Source of the DNA: an uncultured Mollicutes bacterium
Lineage (GTDB): Bacteria; Bacillota_I; Bacilli_A; RFN20; CAG-826
Assembly: GCA_900545015.1 (NCBI GenBank)
Contig: UQXJ01000025.1
Coordinates: forward strand, 1 to 20,441
Direction: 5' to 3'
DNA length: 20,441 bases
Part shown: positions 1-7,023 of the stretch, piece by piece
Layout of the letters: the number at the start of each line of letters is the position of its first letter
How positions within the stretch are numbered: the first letter of the stretch is position 1
Position numbers and translations under genes: made by a program
Notes under the pieces: generated by a model
What the model saw: the letters and a program-made list of their open reading frames with translations, nothing else
Database searches by the model: none
What the model was told of the DNA's origin: nothing

Positions 1-136
1 ACAAATGGAATTAATGTTATTATTCCATTAAGAGCATGTCATGTTTTCTTCTACATATTTCTGCATTGATGAAAATTTGATTCAGTTAGTGCATGTCTTT
101 TATTATCTTTTTTATCTTTTTTTATTTCATTTTAAT
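1..136 (-). pseudogene. Decayed fragment of a second Pycsar membrane-effector gene (3' part, runs off left edge)
   Basis: Bases 1 to about 110 align almost base for base with 1121-1230, which lies inside the intact pycTM gene on the same strand (codons about 120-156). Similarity fades through a T-rich stretch to about 136. Compared with the intact copy, this copy lacks one base in the run after ATTCCATT (near 30) and has one extra base in TTGATTCAGTTAG (near 84), so the frame is broken twice. The 5' portion, with the first membrane helices, is missing. I infer a relic of a duplicated or recombined Pycsar operon. Whether more of it lies beyond the left edge cannot be seen. Confidence 0.8.
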
Positions 137-160
137 TGACAAATATATTTTTAAAAGTTC

Positions 161-189
161 TTGTTAGTCAATACATCAAAGCGTATTAT
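161..189 (+). promoter_or_regulatory. Candidate sigma-A promoter of the nucleotidyltransferase gene
   Basis: TTGTTA (161-166) and TATTAT (184-189) are separated by exactly 17 bases and match the consensus hexamers 4/6 and 5/6. The expected start is near 196, giving a leader of about 65 bases. Confidence 0.5.
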
Positions 190-199
190 ATATAGATTT

Positions 200-254
200 A
201 ATGAATATCCTCATTGAATGGACGGCTTGGGAACGCCTGTAAAGGCAGGAGGAC
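200..254 (+). promoter_or_regulatory. Structured 5' leader and strong ribosome binding site
   Basis: The leader can form two small hairpins. AATGA/TCATT (200-204 with 211-215) holds CCTC in or near its loop. GCCT-GTAA-AGGC (235-246) has a GNRA-type tetraloop and directly abuts the Shine-Dalgarno AGGAGGA (247-253), seven bases before the ATG. TCCTC at about 208-212 could pair with the Shine-Dalgarno, which suggests translational control, but I recognise no known riboswitch class. Confidence 0.35.
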
Positions 255-260
255 AATATA

Positions 261-920
261 ATGTATCATTGGATAGATGATAAAGATTTTTTAAAAAGAA
301 TGCACGGAGTGTGCTCTGATTTAATCAACGAACTTGTACAATATATAAATAGTGAAGACTATCTAACAGTTGAAGCTCATCTTGTAGGAAGTGGAGCAAG
401 AAAATTATTTACTCAAAATAATAATGAACCTATTGATATGGACTACAATTTAAATATTATCAAAATTGATGGTGATATAAATGATGGCAAACACATAAAA
501 GAATACATAAAAAATTCTTTCAATATAATACTTAAAAACAATAAATGGAGCGATTGTAAAGATTCAACTTCAGCTTTAACTACAGAAAAACGCCATTTAA
601 AAGAAGGCAACGCCACAGAATTTAGTATTGACTTAGCCATAGTACATGAAGATAACGATGGATCTTGGTATAGACTTATCCATAGTAAAACCGGGTATGT
701 ATTTATGGATAGATGGTATTGGGTTCAAGGCAGAAATTCAAAGCAACTCAAAGATAAAGTGTATAAACTTAAAAAAGCAAATTTATGGAGCAATGTGAGA
801 GAAGTTTACTTAAAAAAGAAAAATAAATATATAAATGATAGTAATCATCCTTCCTTTGTTTGCTACATTGAAGCAGTAAATGAAATTTATTTTCAAAATT
901 TTAAAAATCAAATATTCTAA
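261..920 (+). CDS. Orphan nucleotidyltransferase-fold (Pol beta superfamily) protein
   Basis: The 219-residue protein carries the Pol beta-type nucleotidyltransferase signature: Gly43-Ser44 in HLVGSGARKL, the paired acids Asp59-x-Asp61 in PIDMDYNL, and a third acid, Asp124, in EFSIDLAIV. All metal-binding residues are therefore present and the enzyme is probably active, transferring a nucleotide to an unknown acceptor or making a nucleotide product. It is shorter than typical CD-NTases of CBASS systems (usually about 300 residues or more), and the last 70 residues are Lys-rich. No transmembrane segment or signal peptide is seen. It has its own promoter and strong Shine-Dalgarno and converges on the Pycsar operon. 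Position suggests a defence role; this is inference. An antitoxin-like (MNT) or tRNA/toxin-type nucleotidyltransferase is an alternative, though no HEPN partner is present. Confidence 0.7.
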   Translation: MYHWIDDKDFLKRMHGVCSDLINELVQYINSEDYLTVEAHLVGSGARKLFTQNNNEPIDMDYNLNIIKIDGDINDGKHIKEYIKNSFNIILKNNKWSDCKDSTSALTTEKRHLKEGNATEFSIDLAIVHEDNDGSWYRLIHSKTGYVFMDRWYWVQGRNSKQLKDKVYKLKKANLWSNVREVYLKKKNKYINDSNHPSFVCYIEAVNEIYFQNFKNQIF

Positions 921-1076
921 ATTTTATAACAAAATGCATAATTGAACTTTAGTGCAATAAGCTGCAGTAAAATTTAAAACTTAAGATATTGATTTTAGGA
1001 ATACTTTTATAGTAAGCATTTCAAGCATACCAAAAGTGTCAATTGAATTATGTTTATGTTTACTTTAATCTAAGTT

Positions 1077-1589
1077 TTAGCTTATAACAAATAAAACAAT
1101 CATTCCAATCATTGAAAGGACGAATGGAATTAATGATATTATTCCATTGAAAAGCATGTCATGTTTTCTTCTGCATATTTCTGCATTGATAAAAATTTGA
1201 TTCGTTAGTGCATACTCTTTGTCTTCTTTTTCTATTGCATTATTAAAAGCTCCATTTACAGCTTCGCCTTGATTACGTTTAAGATTAGACAAATCATAAT
1301 AATAATTATAATTTATTTTTCCATCATTATTAGTTTTCTTTTTTCTAGGAATTATTGCAAGAATAAAGAAACTCATAGAAATAAGGAAAGACAAAAGATA
1401 GATTACAAAAAAGATGTAACTAAATATTGTGTAATAAATATTTACTTCGCTTTTCGAGAAAATGCTTAATAAATCTATCGCTAATGCAAAAACAATACCA
1501 ATAGCAGAAATTAATATTCCTGCTTTATTATCCATTTTATTAATTTGAGATTCTATTTCGTTAAAAATTTCTCTTTTTCTTTCTTCCAT
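1077..1589 (-). CDS. pycTM: Pycsar effector, transmembrane type (PycTM family)
   Basis: The 170-residue membrane protein has the layout of the Pycsar transmembrane effector family. A short charged N-terminus contains MDNKAG (19-24), just before the first hydrophobic stretch (about 23-45). A second hydrophobic stretch spans about 51-80, then a soluble linker (about 81-145) includes QIFINAEICRRKHDML, a segment typical of the family, and a C-terminal helix ends at the stop (about 149-170). In known Pycsar systems such effectors sense cCMP or cUMP and damage the inner membrane, aborting phage infection. The ATG overlaps the cyclase stop by one base (TAATG), with GGAGG upstream, so the two genes are translationally coupled. 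Family assignment rests on sequence pattern plus the adjacent cyclase. Confidence 0.85.
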   Translation of the reverse strand: MEERKREIFNEIESQINKMDNKAGILISAIGIVFALAIDLLSIFSKSEVNIYYTIFSYIFFVIYLLSFLISMSFFILAIIPRKKKTNNDGKINYNYYYDLSNLKRNQGEAVNGAFNNAIEKEDKEYALTNQIFINAEICRRKHDMLFNGIISLIPFVLSMIGMIVLFVIS

Positions 1590-2329
1590 TACTTCATTCC
1601 TCCATCAATCCATTCATTAAAATCTTTTACTTTTATATCACACGAATGATAACCACCTAAGTTTTTTGCTTTGTGTCTTTTCCGTGGTTTAGACATATCA
1701 TAGAGTGTCTTACAACTGTTGAATTGATTTGCAACAGAATTATAAAAAGAGTTAGAAAAAATTATTGGATCACTTATATCGCGACCAGCAATTCCTGAAA
1801 ATTTTGATGCATGTGTCACTGCTTCACCTATCCACACCAAATTACTAATCTTTGTACCTTCTTTACCCGCCTTAATAACTAATTCTTTGCTAGTGGCAAC
1901 CCCTATCCCAGCTGTAATAGTATCCATATTCTTTTCTAATAACATTTTATTAAGCATTTTTAAATAAGTGTTTATATAAAATGCTCTTTTTGCTATTTCA
2001 TAATTCTCTTCTTTTAAAGAGTATGTATAGATAGCGTAAACACAATCACCTCTTATCCCAATTTCACGTAAATTATCACCATAATTCAATATTTCTAAAA
2101 TTTCAGAAGTAAACGCTCTAATAATCTTTGAAGTTGACTCGTGTCTATGCTTACCAAATAAGTTTGTTGAATCTTTAATATCGACAAATAGTGCAGTCAC
2201 ATTAGAATAAAAACTATTTTCATATGTAAATTTACCAATTGTAGGAACTCTATCTAATGTTTTCACATTCTTTTCGCTTTTTAATATAGAAATTACCCTA
2301 TTTCTTCCTTCTTTATAATCGTAATTCAT
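1589..2329 (-). CDS. pycC: Pycsar pyrimidine nucleotide cyclase
   Basis: The 246-residue protein is a class III (adenylate/guanylate-type) cyclase domain. Metal-binding Asp50 lies in ALFVDIKDST and Asp95 in IGIRGDCVYA. The later motif VWIGEAVTHASKF (165-177) corresponds to the region holding the transition-state Asn and the phosphate-binding basic residue. It makes cCMP or cUMP on phage infection in the characterised Pycsar family; which nucleotide is made here cannot be told from sequence. There is no membrane segment or regulatory domain, as is usual for these stand-alone cyclases. Oddity: the usual Asn of the VN.A motif is Thr172 here, and the usual Arg/Lys is Lys176. It starts behind a near-perfect Shine-Dalgarno (AAAGGAGG) and forms a two-gene operon with the membrane effector. 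Confidence 0.87.
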   Translation of the reverse strand: MNYDYKEGRNRVISILKSEKNVKTLDRVPTIGKFTYENSFYSNVTALFVDIKDSTNLFGKHRHESTSKIIRAFTSEILEILNYGDNLREIGIRGDCVYAIYTYSLKEENYEIAKRAFYINTYLKMLNKMLLEKNMDTITAGIGVATSKELVIKAGKEGTKISNLVWIGEAVTHASKFSGIAGRDISDPIIFSNSFYNSVANQFNSCKTLYDMSKPRKRHKAKNLGGYHSCDIKVKDFNEWIDGGMK

Positions 2330-2335
2330 AGCAAA

Positions 2336-2346
2336 CCACCTCCTTT
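2336..2346 (-). promoter_or_regulatory. Strong Shine-Dalgarno of the Pycsar cyclase gene
   Basis: On the minus strand AAAGGAGGTGG lies a few bases before the ATG at 2329 and fixes the start. No convincing -35/-10 pair was found for this operon. The gap 2347-2532 to the divergent ATPase gene is AT-rich with several imperfect inverted repeats, for example AAGTTT/AAACTT at about 2447-2470. Confidence 0.6.
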
Positions 2347-2532
2347 AAATAAGTTATAAGAATAATCAACTCTTTTTAAGTTAACTATTTCTTATACTTT
2401 GTTCATATCGCCATCTTTCTTTATTTATTTTTTAAAACCATTAAAAAGTTTCTTATATTATATAAAACTTAAGAAATGATTACTCTTTTTTAACAAGAAT
2501 TAAGCACTCCGTAAAAACTTTTATGGAAGTAA

Positions 2533-2561
2533 TTGACACTAATTTTAATGTTTAATTAAAT
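2533..2561 (+). promoter_or_regulatory. Candidate promoter of the AAA ATPase gene
   Basis: There is a perfect -35 TTGACA (2533-2538) and, after 17 bases, a weak -10 TTAAAT (2556-2561). A Shine-Dalgarno-like AGGAAGG lies at 2572-2578 before the ATG at 2589. Confidence 0.5.
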
Positions 2562-2588
2562 ATAAATAATTAGGAAGGCAAGGAAGAC

Positions 2589-3698
2589 ATGTTAAAAAGA
2601 TTTGAAGTAGAAAATTTTAAAGGTTTTCAAGATAGATTAATTTTAGATTTAAATGCAAGAGACTATATATTTAATAAGGATATAGTAAAAGATGGGATAG
2701 TAAATAAAGGCCTTATTTACGGACAAAACGCTAGTGATAAAAGTAATCTTGGTATTGCTCTTTTTGATATTGTTTTACATTCAAGTGATAAAAAGCAATT
2801 ACCTTTAAAATATCTTTCTAATTATTTGAATTTAAATTCAGCAAAAGAATATGCTGAATTTAAATATGTCTTTCAATTTGATAATGATGAAATTACATAC
2901 ATATATCATAAAAAAGATCCTTTTAATCTTATTGATGAAAGATTATTTATAAATGATAAGTTAGTACTTAATTACAGTTATTTTAATAAAGATAATAACT
3001 TCATTGATAAAGAAATATCTAGAAATTTAAAAATAGAATTAAACGACAATAAATTGTCAGTTTTAAAATTCATCTATAGAAATACGCCTACAAGGCCTAC
3101 TTCACCTTTTAATAAAATGATGTCTTTTATTGATAAAATGCTTTGGTATCGTAACGCTAGTGATAATAATGAATATTCTGGTTTTACAAATGGTTTATTA
3201 TTTATGTTCGATGACCTTTATTATTCTAATAAATTAGATGATTTTGAAAAATTCTTAAAAGAAAATAATATTGAATACAAAATTGAATGGGGAAATGCTA
3301 ATGGGATGCATGAACTATTTGTTGTTTTTCCTAGAAATAAAAAAGTTCCTTTTCTTTCTATTGCTTCAAAAGGAACAAAATCACTCTTTTTATATTTTTA
3401 TTGGAAGACAATAGCTTTTAATAAATTATCTTTCTTATTTATTGATGATTATGATGCATTTTTAAGTAATGAATTAGCTCAAAATTTACTTCTTGATCTA
3501 AATAAAAATACCAATTTTCAAACTTTATTAACATCACATAATTCGTATTTAATGCAAAACAAATTAACTCGCCCTGATTGTTGTTTTATTATCAATAAAA
3601 ACAAAATATCTTCTTTGTCAAATAAAACTCAAAAAGAAATTAGAGAAGCACATAACTTAGAAAAAATGTATTTAAATGGTGCTTTTAATGAAGAATAA
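2589..3698 (+). CDS. AAA15/ABC-type ATPase with altered nucleotide-binding motifs
   Basis: The 369-residue protein belongs to the AAA_15/AAA_21 (OLD/RloA-like) ATPases, many of which are in phage-defence systems. It opens with LKRFEVENFKGF, the typical first strand. The Walker A loop is GQNASDKS (45-52) instead of GxxxxGK[ST]: the conserved Gly is Asp50. Walker B is LFIDDYDAF, with Asp286-Asp287 where Asp-Glu is usual. The signature region reads ASKGT (259-263) where relatives have SSGT. The C-terminal LLTSHNSYLMQNKLTRPDCCFII is otherwise well conserved. No TOPRIM or other nuclease domain is present and the next gene is unrelated. It is a lone gene, divergent from the Pycsar operon. I infer either a non-hydrolysing variant or an early stage of decay, although the frame is fully open. 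Confidence 0.75.
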   Translation: MLKRFEVENFKGFQDRLILDLNARDYIFNKDIVKDGIVNKGLIYGQNASDKSNLGIALFDIVLHSSDKKQLPLKYLSNYLNLNSAKEYAEFKYVFQFDNDEITYIYHKKDPFNLIDERLFINDKLVLNYSYFNKDNNFIDKEISRNLKIELNDNKLSVLKFIYRNTPTRPTSPFNKMMSFIDKMLWYRNASDNNEYSGFTNGLLFMFDDLYYSNKLDDFEKFLKENNIEYKIEWGNANGMHELFVVFPRNKKVPFLSIASKGTKSLFLYFYWKTIAFNKLSFLFIDDYDAFLSNELAQNLLLDLNKNTNFQTLLTSHNSYLMQNKLTRPDCCFIINKNKISSLSNKTQKEIREAHNLEKMYLNGAFNEE

Positions 3699-3771
3699 AG
3701 ATTAGGTAAATTAACAAAAAGAATACATTTATAAAAAGCTGATTATTAATAAAAGTTACAATTTTATTTCA

Positions 3772-3804
3772 TTTAAAAAGTAACCTCGCTAGTTGCTTTT
3801 TAAA
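3772..3804. terminator. Bidirectional hairpin terminator
   Basis: TTTAAAAAGTAAC (3772-3784) pairs with GTTGCTTTTTAAA (3792-3804) around a 7-base loop: 13 bp with a single T/G wobble. The A and T runs in the arms give a U-rich 3' side in both directions. It lies between the ATPase gene and the convergent small membrane-protein gene and probably serves both. Confidence 0.7.
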
Positions 3805-3856
3805 TAATATTAATTGTTTTTTAGTCTTTTACTTCTACTATTACTTAAATAAAGTA

Positions 3857-4063
3857 TTAATCATCATCACAAAGTAATAATATTCCAGCAATTAAGTTTA
3901 CAAAAAGCAATACACAAACATTAAAACCAGTTGTTAATATTTCTTCGCCTTTGTATGCTTTATAAACTTTAATTGTCATAGGAATACACCATGAGAGTGG
4001 AATTAACATCCAACCCATAGCAATCGTGCTTATTAAGCAAAAAACAAATGCAGCTAATTTCAT
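3857..4063 (-). CDS. Small two-helix membrane protein
   Basis: The 68-residue protein has two hydrophobic segments (about 3-30 and 47-64) joined by a short basic loop (KVYKAYKGEE), ending in Asp-Asp-Asp after a Cys. The first segment contains Trp18, Trp25 and the pattern LIPLSWCIPMTI; similar short proteins occur widely in low-GC Gram-positives without known function. A strong AG-rich ribosome site (GAGGGGG) precedes the ATG. It has its own promoter, and the hairpin at 3772-3804 lies behind it. I do not assign a role. A holin-like or immunity function cannot be judged from sequence. Confidence 0.7.
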   Translation of the reverse strand: MKLAAFVFCLISTIAMGWMLIPLSWCIPMTIKVYKAYKGEEILTTGFNVCVLLFVNLIAGILLLCDDD

Positions 4064-4087
4064 ATTTTCTTTACCCCCTCTTGTTTA

Positions 4088-4116
4088 TTTCTATACTAAA
4101 TAATATGAAAAGTCAA
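4088..4116 (-). promoter_or_regulatory. Candidate promoter of the small membrane-protein gene
   Basis: Minus strand: TTGACT (4111-4116) and TAGAAA (4088-4093), 17 bases apart; TATAGA two bases upstream (4090-4095) is an alternative -10. The rest of the gap to 4290 is AT-rich and holds no convincing terminator for the secreted-protein operon that ends there. Confidence 0.5.
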
Positions 4117-4290
4117 ATATTTAAAATTATTAACATTGCACGAAATTATAATACAGAAGGAAAAAGTCAAAATAATTATAAAGTAAGCACACTTGTCACA
4201 AGATTCTCTTTATCTTTTTAAGTTTAGTAATGAATGAATGATATAATTTAATGGATAAATTTATCTTTCATAGAAATATTTATTTCATTC

Positions 4291-6291
4291 TTATTTTGAT
4301 ACGGATACGATATACGAATTGCATGAAACTGGCTGACCATTTTTATCGTTAATACTTATGCTAATCGTATATTTCCAAGTCGTCCCCCTTACTGGCACAT
4401 TTTTAACAGAAAATATAAATGGCTTTAATGTTCCGTTTTCATACGAATAAGTTTGATCATCAGGCTTTATAATCAAATTTGAAGATGATTTACTAATACT
4501 CCACTTTATAGAATCTAGATCAAAAAATGATTCATCAGGCAGTAAATCTTTTATACTAATGATAACTTTGTTTCCGGAGTGTAATTTAGTTGAAACACCA
4601 TTATTGCCATCTTTAATAGAGAGCGCAAGTTGAACCCAGAAGCCATCATCACTTTTGTTTACACCTACATATGCAACTCCTGAATTAATGTTCTCTTTAA
4701 TAAAGTCTATTGCATTATAGGAAATATTACCGTTTGCAGTTAAAGAAATTTGATCATAATCACTATCTGAAACACTTGTTCCAGGTGTGCCTCTTACTTC
4801 CTTTGAAATAATTGAATTTGATGAAATTTTTAATGATGCACGATTCGATAAACACTTAATTAATCCACCAACCTCTTTCTTTCCAACGAAAGACCCTCCT
4901 ACTTCAAAGTTACCACCTACTAAATTTTTAGGATAAATATGCGCCTCCCGGCCAATATTGTCAGTAAAAGAATCATATATCGCAAGTTTGTCTATAGAAA
5001 AAGATACATTTTCATTAACAATTAATGAGCCACCTGGTAAAATTTTCAAATTTTGACTGCTTGAAACATTAGCAACTTTATCTCCAAGGGAATATAACGT
5101 AATTTCTTCATAATATGATATTGGAAACAAAACAGTATCTGTTTTAACCTCTCTTGTTCCAAAATTAGGCACTGTCAATTTCATCGACATATATTGCATA
5201 GAAAAGTCTCCGAAAAAATCCAGTTTCATTTTCTCATATTGATTAACTATAATATTCCCAGAAGTATTTTTTAAAGAGTCTATGTAAGTCTCTGAAATCA
5301 TATATGAGGCATTTTGAATGCAAATCATCGAACTTGTAGATGATGAAACGACAGATACATCACATTGATTGTTAGCATTGTTACCAAACATATTAGCGTT
5401 ACCAGTGATATTTGCACCACCATTTGTTTTCATTTTAACCATTATATTAGGCATATATATTCTATTAAAAGGCGAAACTTCAAATTTTAGATTATTAATT
5501 AATCCATCGACCAAGCCTCCACCAAGTCCGACTAAAGCTCCACCACCTTTATTTTCTCTAACAACAAAGTTGGAAATTAGTTTCGAATTGGAAAAATTTT
5601 CAATGCCAAGTACTGAACGATTTGTTCCGATAATTCTTCCATGATTTTTTATAGTGCCATAATTTAACAACTGATAATTTATGGAATCATTCATTCCTTC
5701 AAGAACGATTTCACAAAACTTATCACAAGTTTGCCCTGCAGGTACTTGACTTCCTCCAGCACTACCAGTAATTCCACCAACATTAATTATTCCTCTGTTT
5801 ATAATTTGAATATTTTTTCCAATTGTTATTTGAGTTGTTCTATATGTTTCAGGTTTTAGCAAAGCTTCTACAGTTGTTGCTGCATCCACAGCATCACTAT
5901 CAGTACTAAACACTCCATTCTTCATCTTCCAGACTGCAAACTCCGATTCACTTTCAAAAGGAAGCGAAAGTGTTACTCCAGAATTAATTGTTATTGTCTT
6001 TTTTCTATTAGTTTCATTGTTCATTTTATAATGAACACCTGGAATTATATAAACAACTGGTTTTGCTCCAGCATTATTGTTCGCAATTTCTATTGCTTTT
6101 TCAATGCTTGTATAGTAGACAGATGAAGACCCATTTTTTATATATGCTACTCTTTCTTTTTCAGAATCTGACTTTTGCTCATATTGTTGAACCTTATCAT
6201 TTTTTATAAGCCAATTGCTAAGTCCAACTACACTTGTAAATGCAACTGAAAAGACTGAAAAAAATAAAATTAAACGTTTTATTCTCTTCAT
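4291..6291 (-). CDS. Large secreted beta-helix-like surface protein
   Basis: The 666-residue protein starts with a basic N-terminus and one hydrophobic stretch (about 6-27), i.e. a signal peptide or membrane anchor. Residues about 55-100 read like the opening of a pectate-lyase-type right-handed beta-helix: a YTSIEKAIEIA segment, then VVYIIPGVHYKM. The following 400 residues are rich in Asn, Gly, Ser and Ile/Val in short strand-turn units (for example NRGIINVGG, NYGTIKNHGRIIG), as in parallel beta-helix proteins. The C-terminal about 100 residues resemble an Ig-like sandwich. No LPXTG motif or catalytic signature is visible. Its ATG overlaps the stop of the upstream secreted-protein gene by four bases (ATGA), so the two are coupled. 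Likely role: cell-surface adhesin or glycan-binding protein; this is inference. Confidence 0.6.
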   Translation of the reverse strand: MKRIKRLILFFSVFSVAFTSVVGLSNWLIKNDKVQQYEQKSDSEKERVAYIKNGSSSVYYTSIEKAIEIANNNAGAKPVVYIIPGVHYKMNNETNRKKTITINSGVTLSLPFESESEFAVWKMKNGVFSTDSDAVDAATTVEALLKPETYRTTQITIGKNIQIINRGIINVGGITGSAGGSQVPAGQTCDKFCEIVLEGMNDSINYQLLNYGTIKNHGRIIGTNRSVLGIENFSNSKLISNFVVRENKGGGALVGLGGGLVDGLINNLKFEVSPFNRIYMPNIMVKMKTNGGANITGNANMFGNNANNQCDVSVVSSSTSSMICIQNASYMISETYIDSLKNTSGNIIVNQYEKMKLDFFGDFSMQYMSMKLTVPNFGTREVKTDTVLFPISYYEEITLYSLGDKVANVSSSQNLKILPGGSLIVNENVSFSIDKLAIYDSFTDNIGREAHIYPKNLVGGNFEVGGSFVGKKEVGGLIKCLSNRASLKISSNSIISKEVRGTPGTSVSDSDYDQISLTANGNISYNAIDFIKENINSGVAYVGVNKSDDGFWVQLALSIKDGNNGVSTKLHSGNKVIISIKDLLPDESFFDLDSIKWSISKSSSNLIIKPDDQTYSYENGTLKPFIFSVKNVPVRGTTWKYTISISINDKNGQPVSCNSYIVSVSK

Positions 6292-6911
6292 AGTTCAACC
6301 TCAGCTTTAAAATTAAACCAGATTTTATTTCTGCTAATTTTCTTATAAAAATCAGTATTAAAAGATTCACCTATCGGAAAATTTTTAAAAGAATATTTAA
6401 TATTAAAAGACAGTGAATTGCTTTCGAATCCAGAATCAATTTTAAATATAGCTTTAAAAGATTCAGAAGTTAATATATCTGCGTTTGATGGTACCAAATC
6501 ATATGTAGATGAATTAGCATTTTTTACTAAAATTTGATCTTTATAGTTATTGTAAACAGTAGGAACATCTGTTTTATTTATAAAATTTGTAACGATGCTA
6601 ATAGAATTAGTATTTTCAGGTAGATGATCTAATATTTTTTCGTTAGCAGGAACTTCAATTGAAAAGTTAATTATAATATCTCCAGAAGTTACTAAAGTAT
6701 CATCTTTAATTACTCCATCTTTGCAGAATTCAAAAATATCAGCATTGCCGTATTTAATATAATTATTTATATCAATTACTTTACCAGTTGTAATATCTAA
6801 ATTAGCTTCAGGATTATTTAATGGTCCAATAGACCAGCTAGAAAATCCAGTCAAAACAAGCGAGAGATTTGTTAAAAATAACAACCCCCCCCATAACCTT
6901 ATGGGAAACAC
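6288..6911 (-). CDS. Secreted beta-sandwich protein with a signal peptide disrupted by a G-tract
   Basis: The open frame (207 codons) begins with a weak GTG at 6911 without a Shine-Dalgarno. The natural start is ATG 6942, giving a basic region (MNFKRNLVKNSVSHK) that would run straight into MGGLLFLTNLSLVLTGFSSW, a good signal peptide. As sequenced, a run of eight G puts the two parts in different frames; seven G would join them. The mature part is about 180 residues, predicted mostly beta, and begins SWSIGP, similar to the short secreted proteins processed by SipW-type peptidases in Bacilli. No sorting motif is seen. It is the first gene of a two-gene operon, coupled to the large beta-helix-like protein, and probably works with it at the surface. 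Confidence 0.6.
   Translation of the reverse strand: MFPIRLWGGLLFLTNLSLVLTGFSSWSIGPLNNPEANLDITTGKVIDINNYIKYGNADIFEFCKDGVIKDDTLVTSGDIIINFSIEVPANEKILDHLPENTNSISIVTNFINKTDVPTVYNNYKDQILVKNANSSTYDLVPSNADILTSESFKAIFKIDSGFESNSLSFNIKYSFKNFPIGESFNTDFYKKISRNKIWFNFKAEVEL
6885..6892 (-). repeat. Homopolymeric G8 tract in a signal-peptide coding region
   Basis: There are eight consecutive C on the plus strand (G on the coding strand), in a genome where such runs are rare. The tract lies exactly at the join between the basic N-region encoded from ATG 6942 and the hydrophobic core. A length of 7 (or 10, and so on) restores one continuous frame; 8 does not. Confidence 0.8.
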
Positions 6912-6948
6912 TGTTTTTAACTAAATTTCTTTTAAAATTCATATACAC

Positions 6949-6954
6949 ATTCTA
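6949..6954 (-). promoter_or_regulatory. Extended -10 of the secreted-protein operon, implying a leaderless mRNA
   Basis: Minus strand TGTTAGAAT is an extended -10 (TGn followed by TAGAAT). Exactly six bases separate it from ATG 6942, so transcription would begin at or next to the A of that ATG. A weak TTGATT-like -35 lies 18-19 bases upstream. This supports 6942 as the true start despite the missing Shine-Dalgarno. Confidence 0.45.
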
Positions 6955-7023
6955 ACACAAATTAAACTAAGAAAATCAAAAAATAATAGTTTTAAAAAGT
7001 TTGTGAGCTAGAATGAAAAAGAT

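Noticed and set aside
1021..1060. Imperfect hairpin between the convergent nucleotidyltransferase and Pycsar genes
   Set aside because: The ACTTTT/AAAAGT arms are interrupted and AT-only at the base; too weak to call a terminator.
1269..1469. Plus-strand open frame opposite the Pycsar effector
   Set aside because: It is an Ile-rich shadow of the membrane-helix coding region with no ribosome site.
4192..4202. Short hairpin CTTG-TCA-CAAG as terminator of the secreted operon
   Set aside because: It has only a 4-bp stem with a 3-base loop and no T-run on the minus strand.
5369..5644. Plus-strand open frame of 91 codons opposite the large secreted protein
   Set aside because: It is a mirror of the strongly supported minus-strand gene, Pro/Leu-rich through antisense Gly/Asn codons, without a ribosome site.
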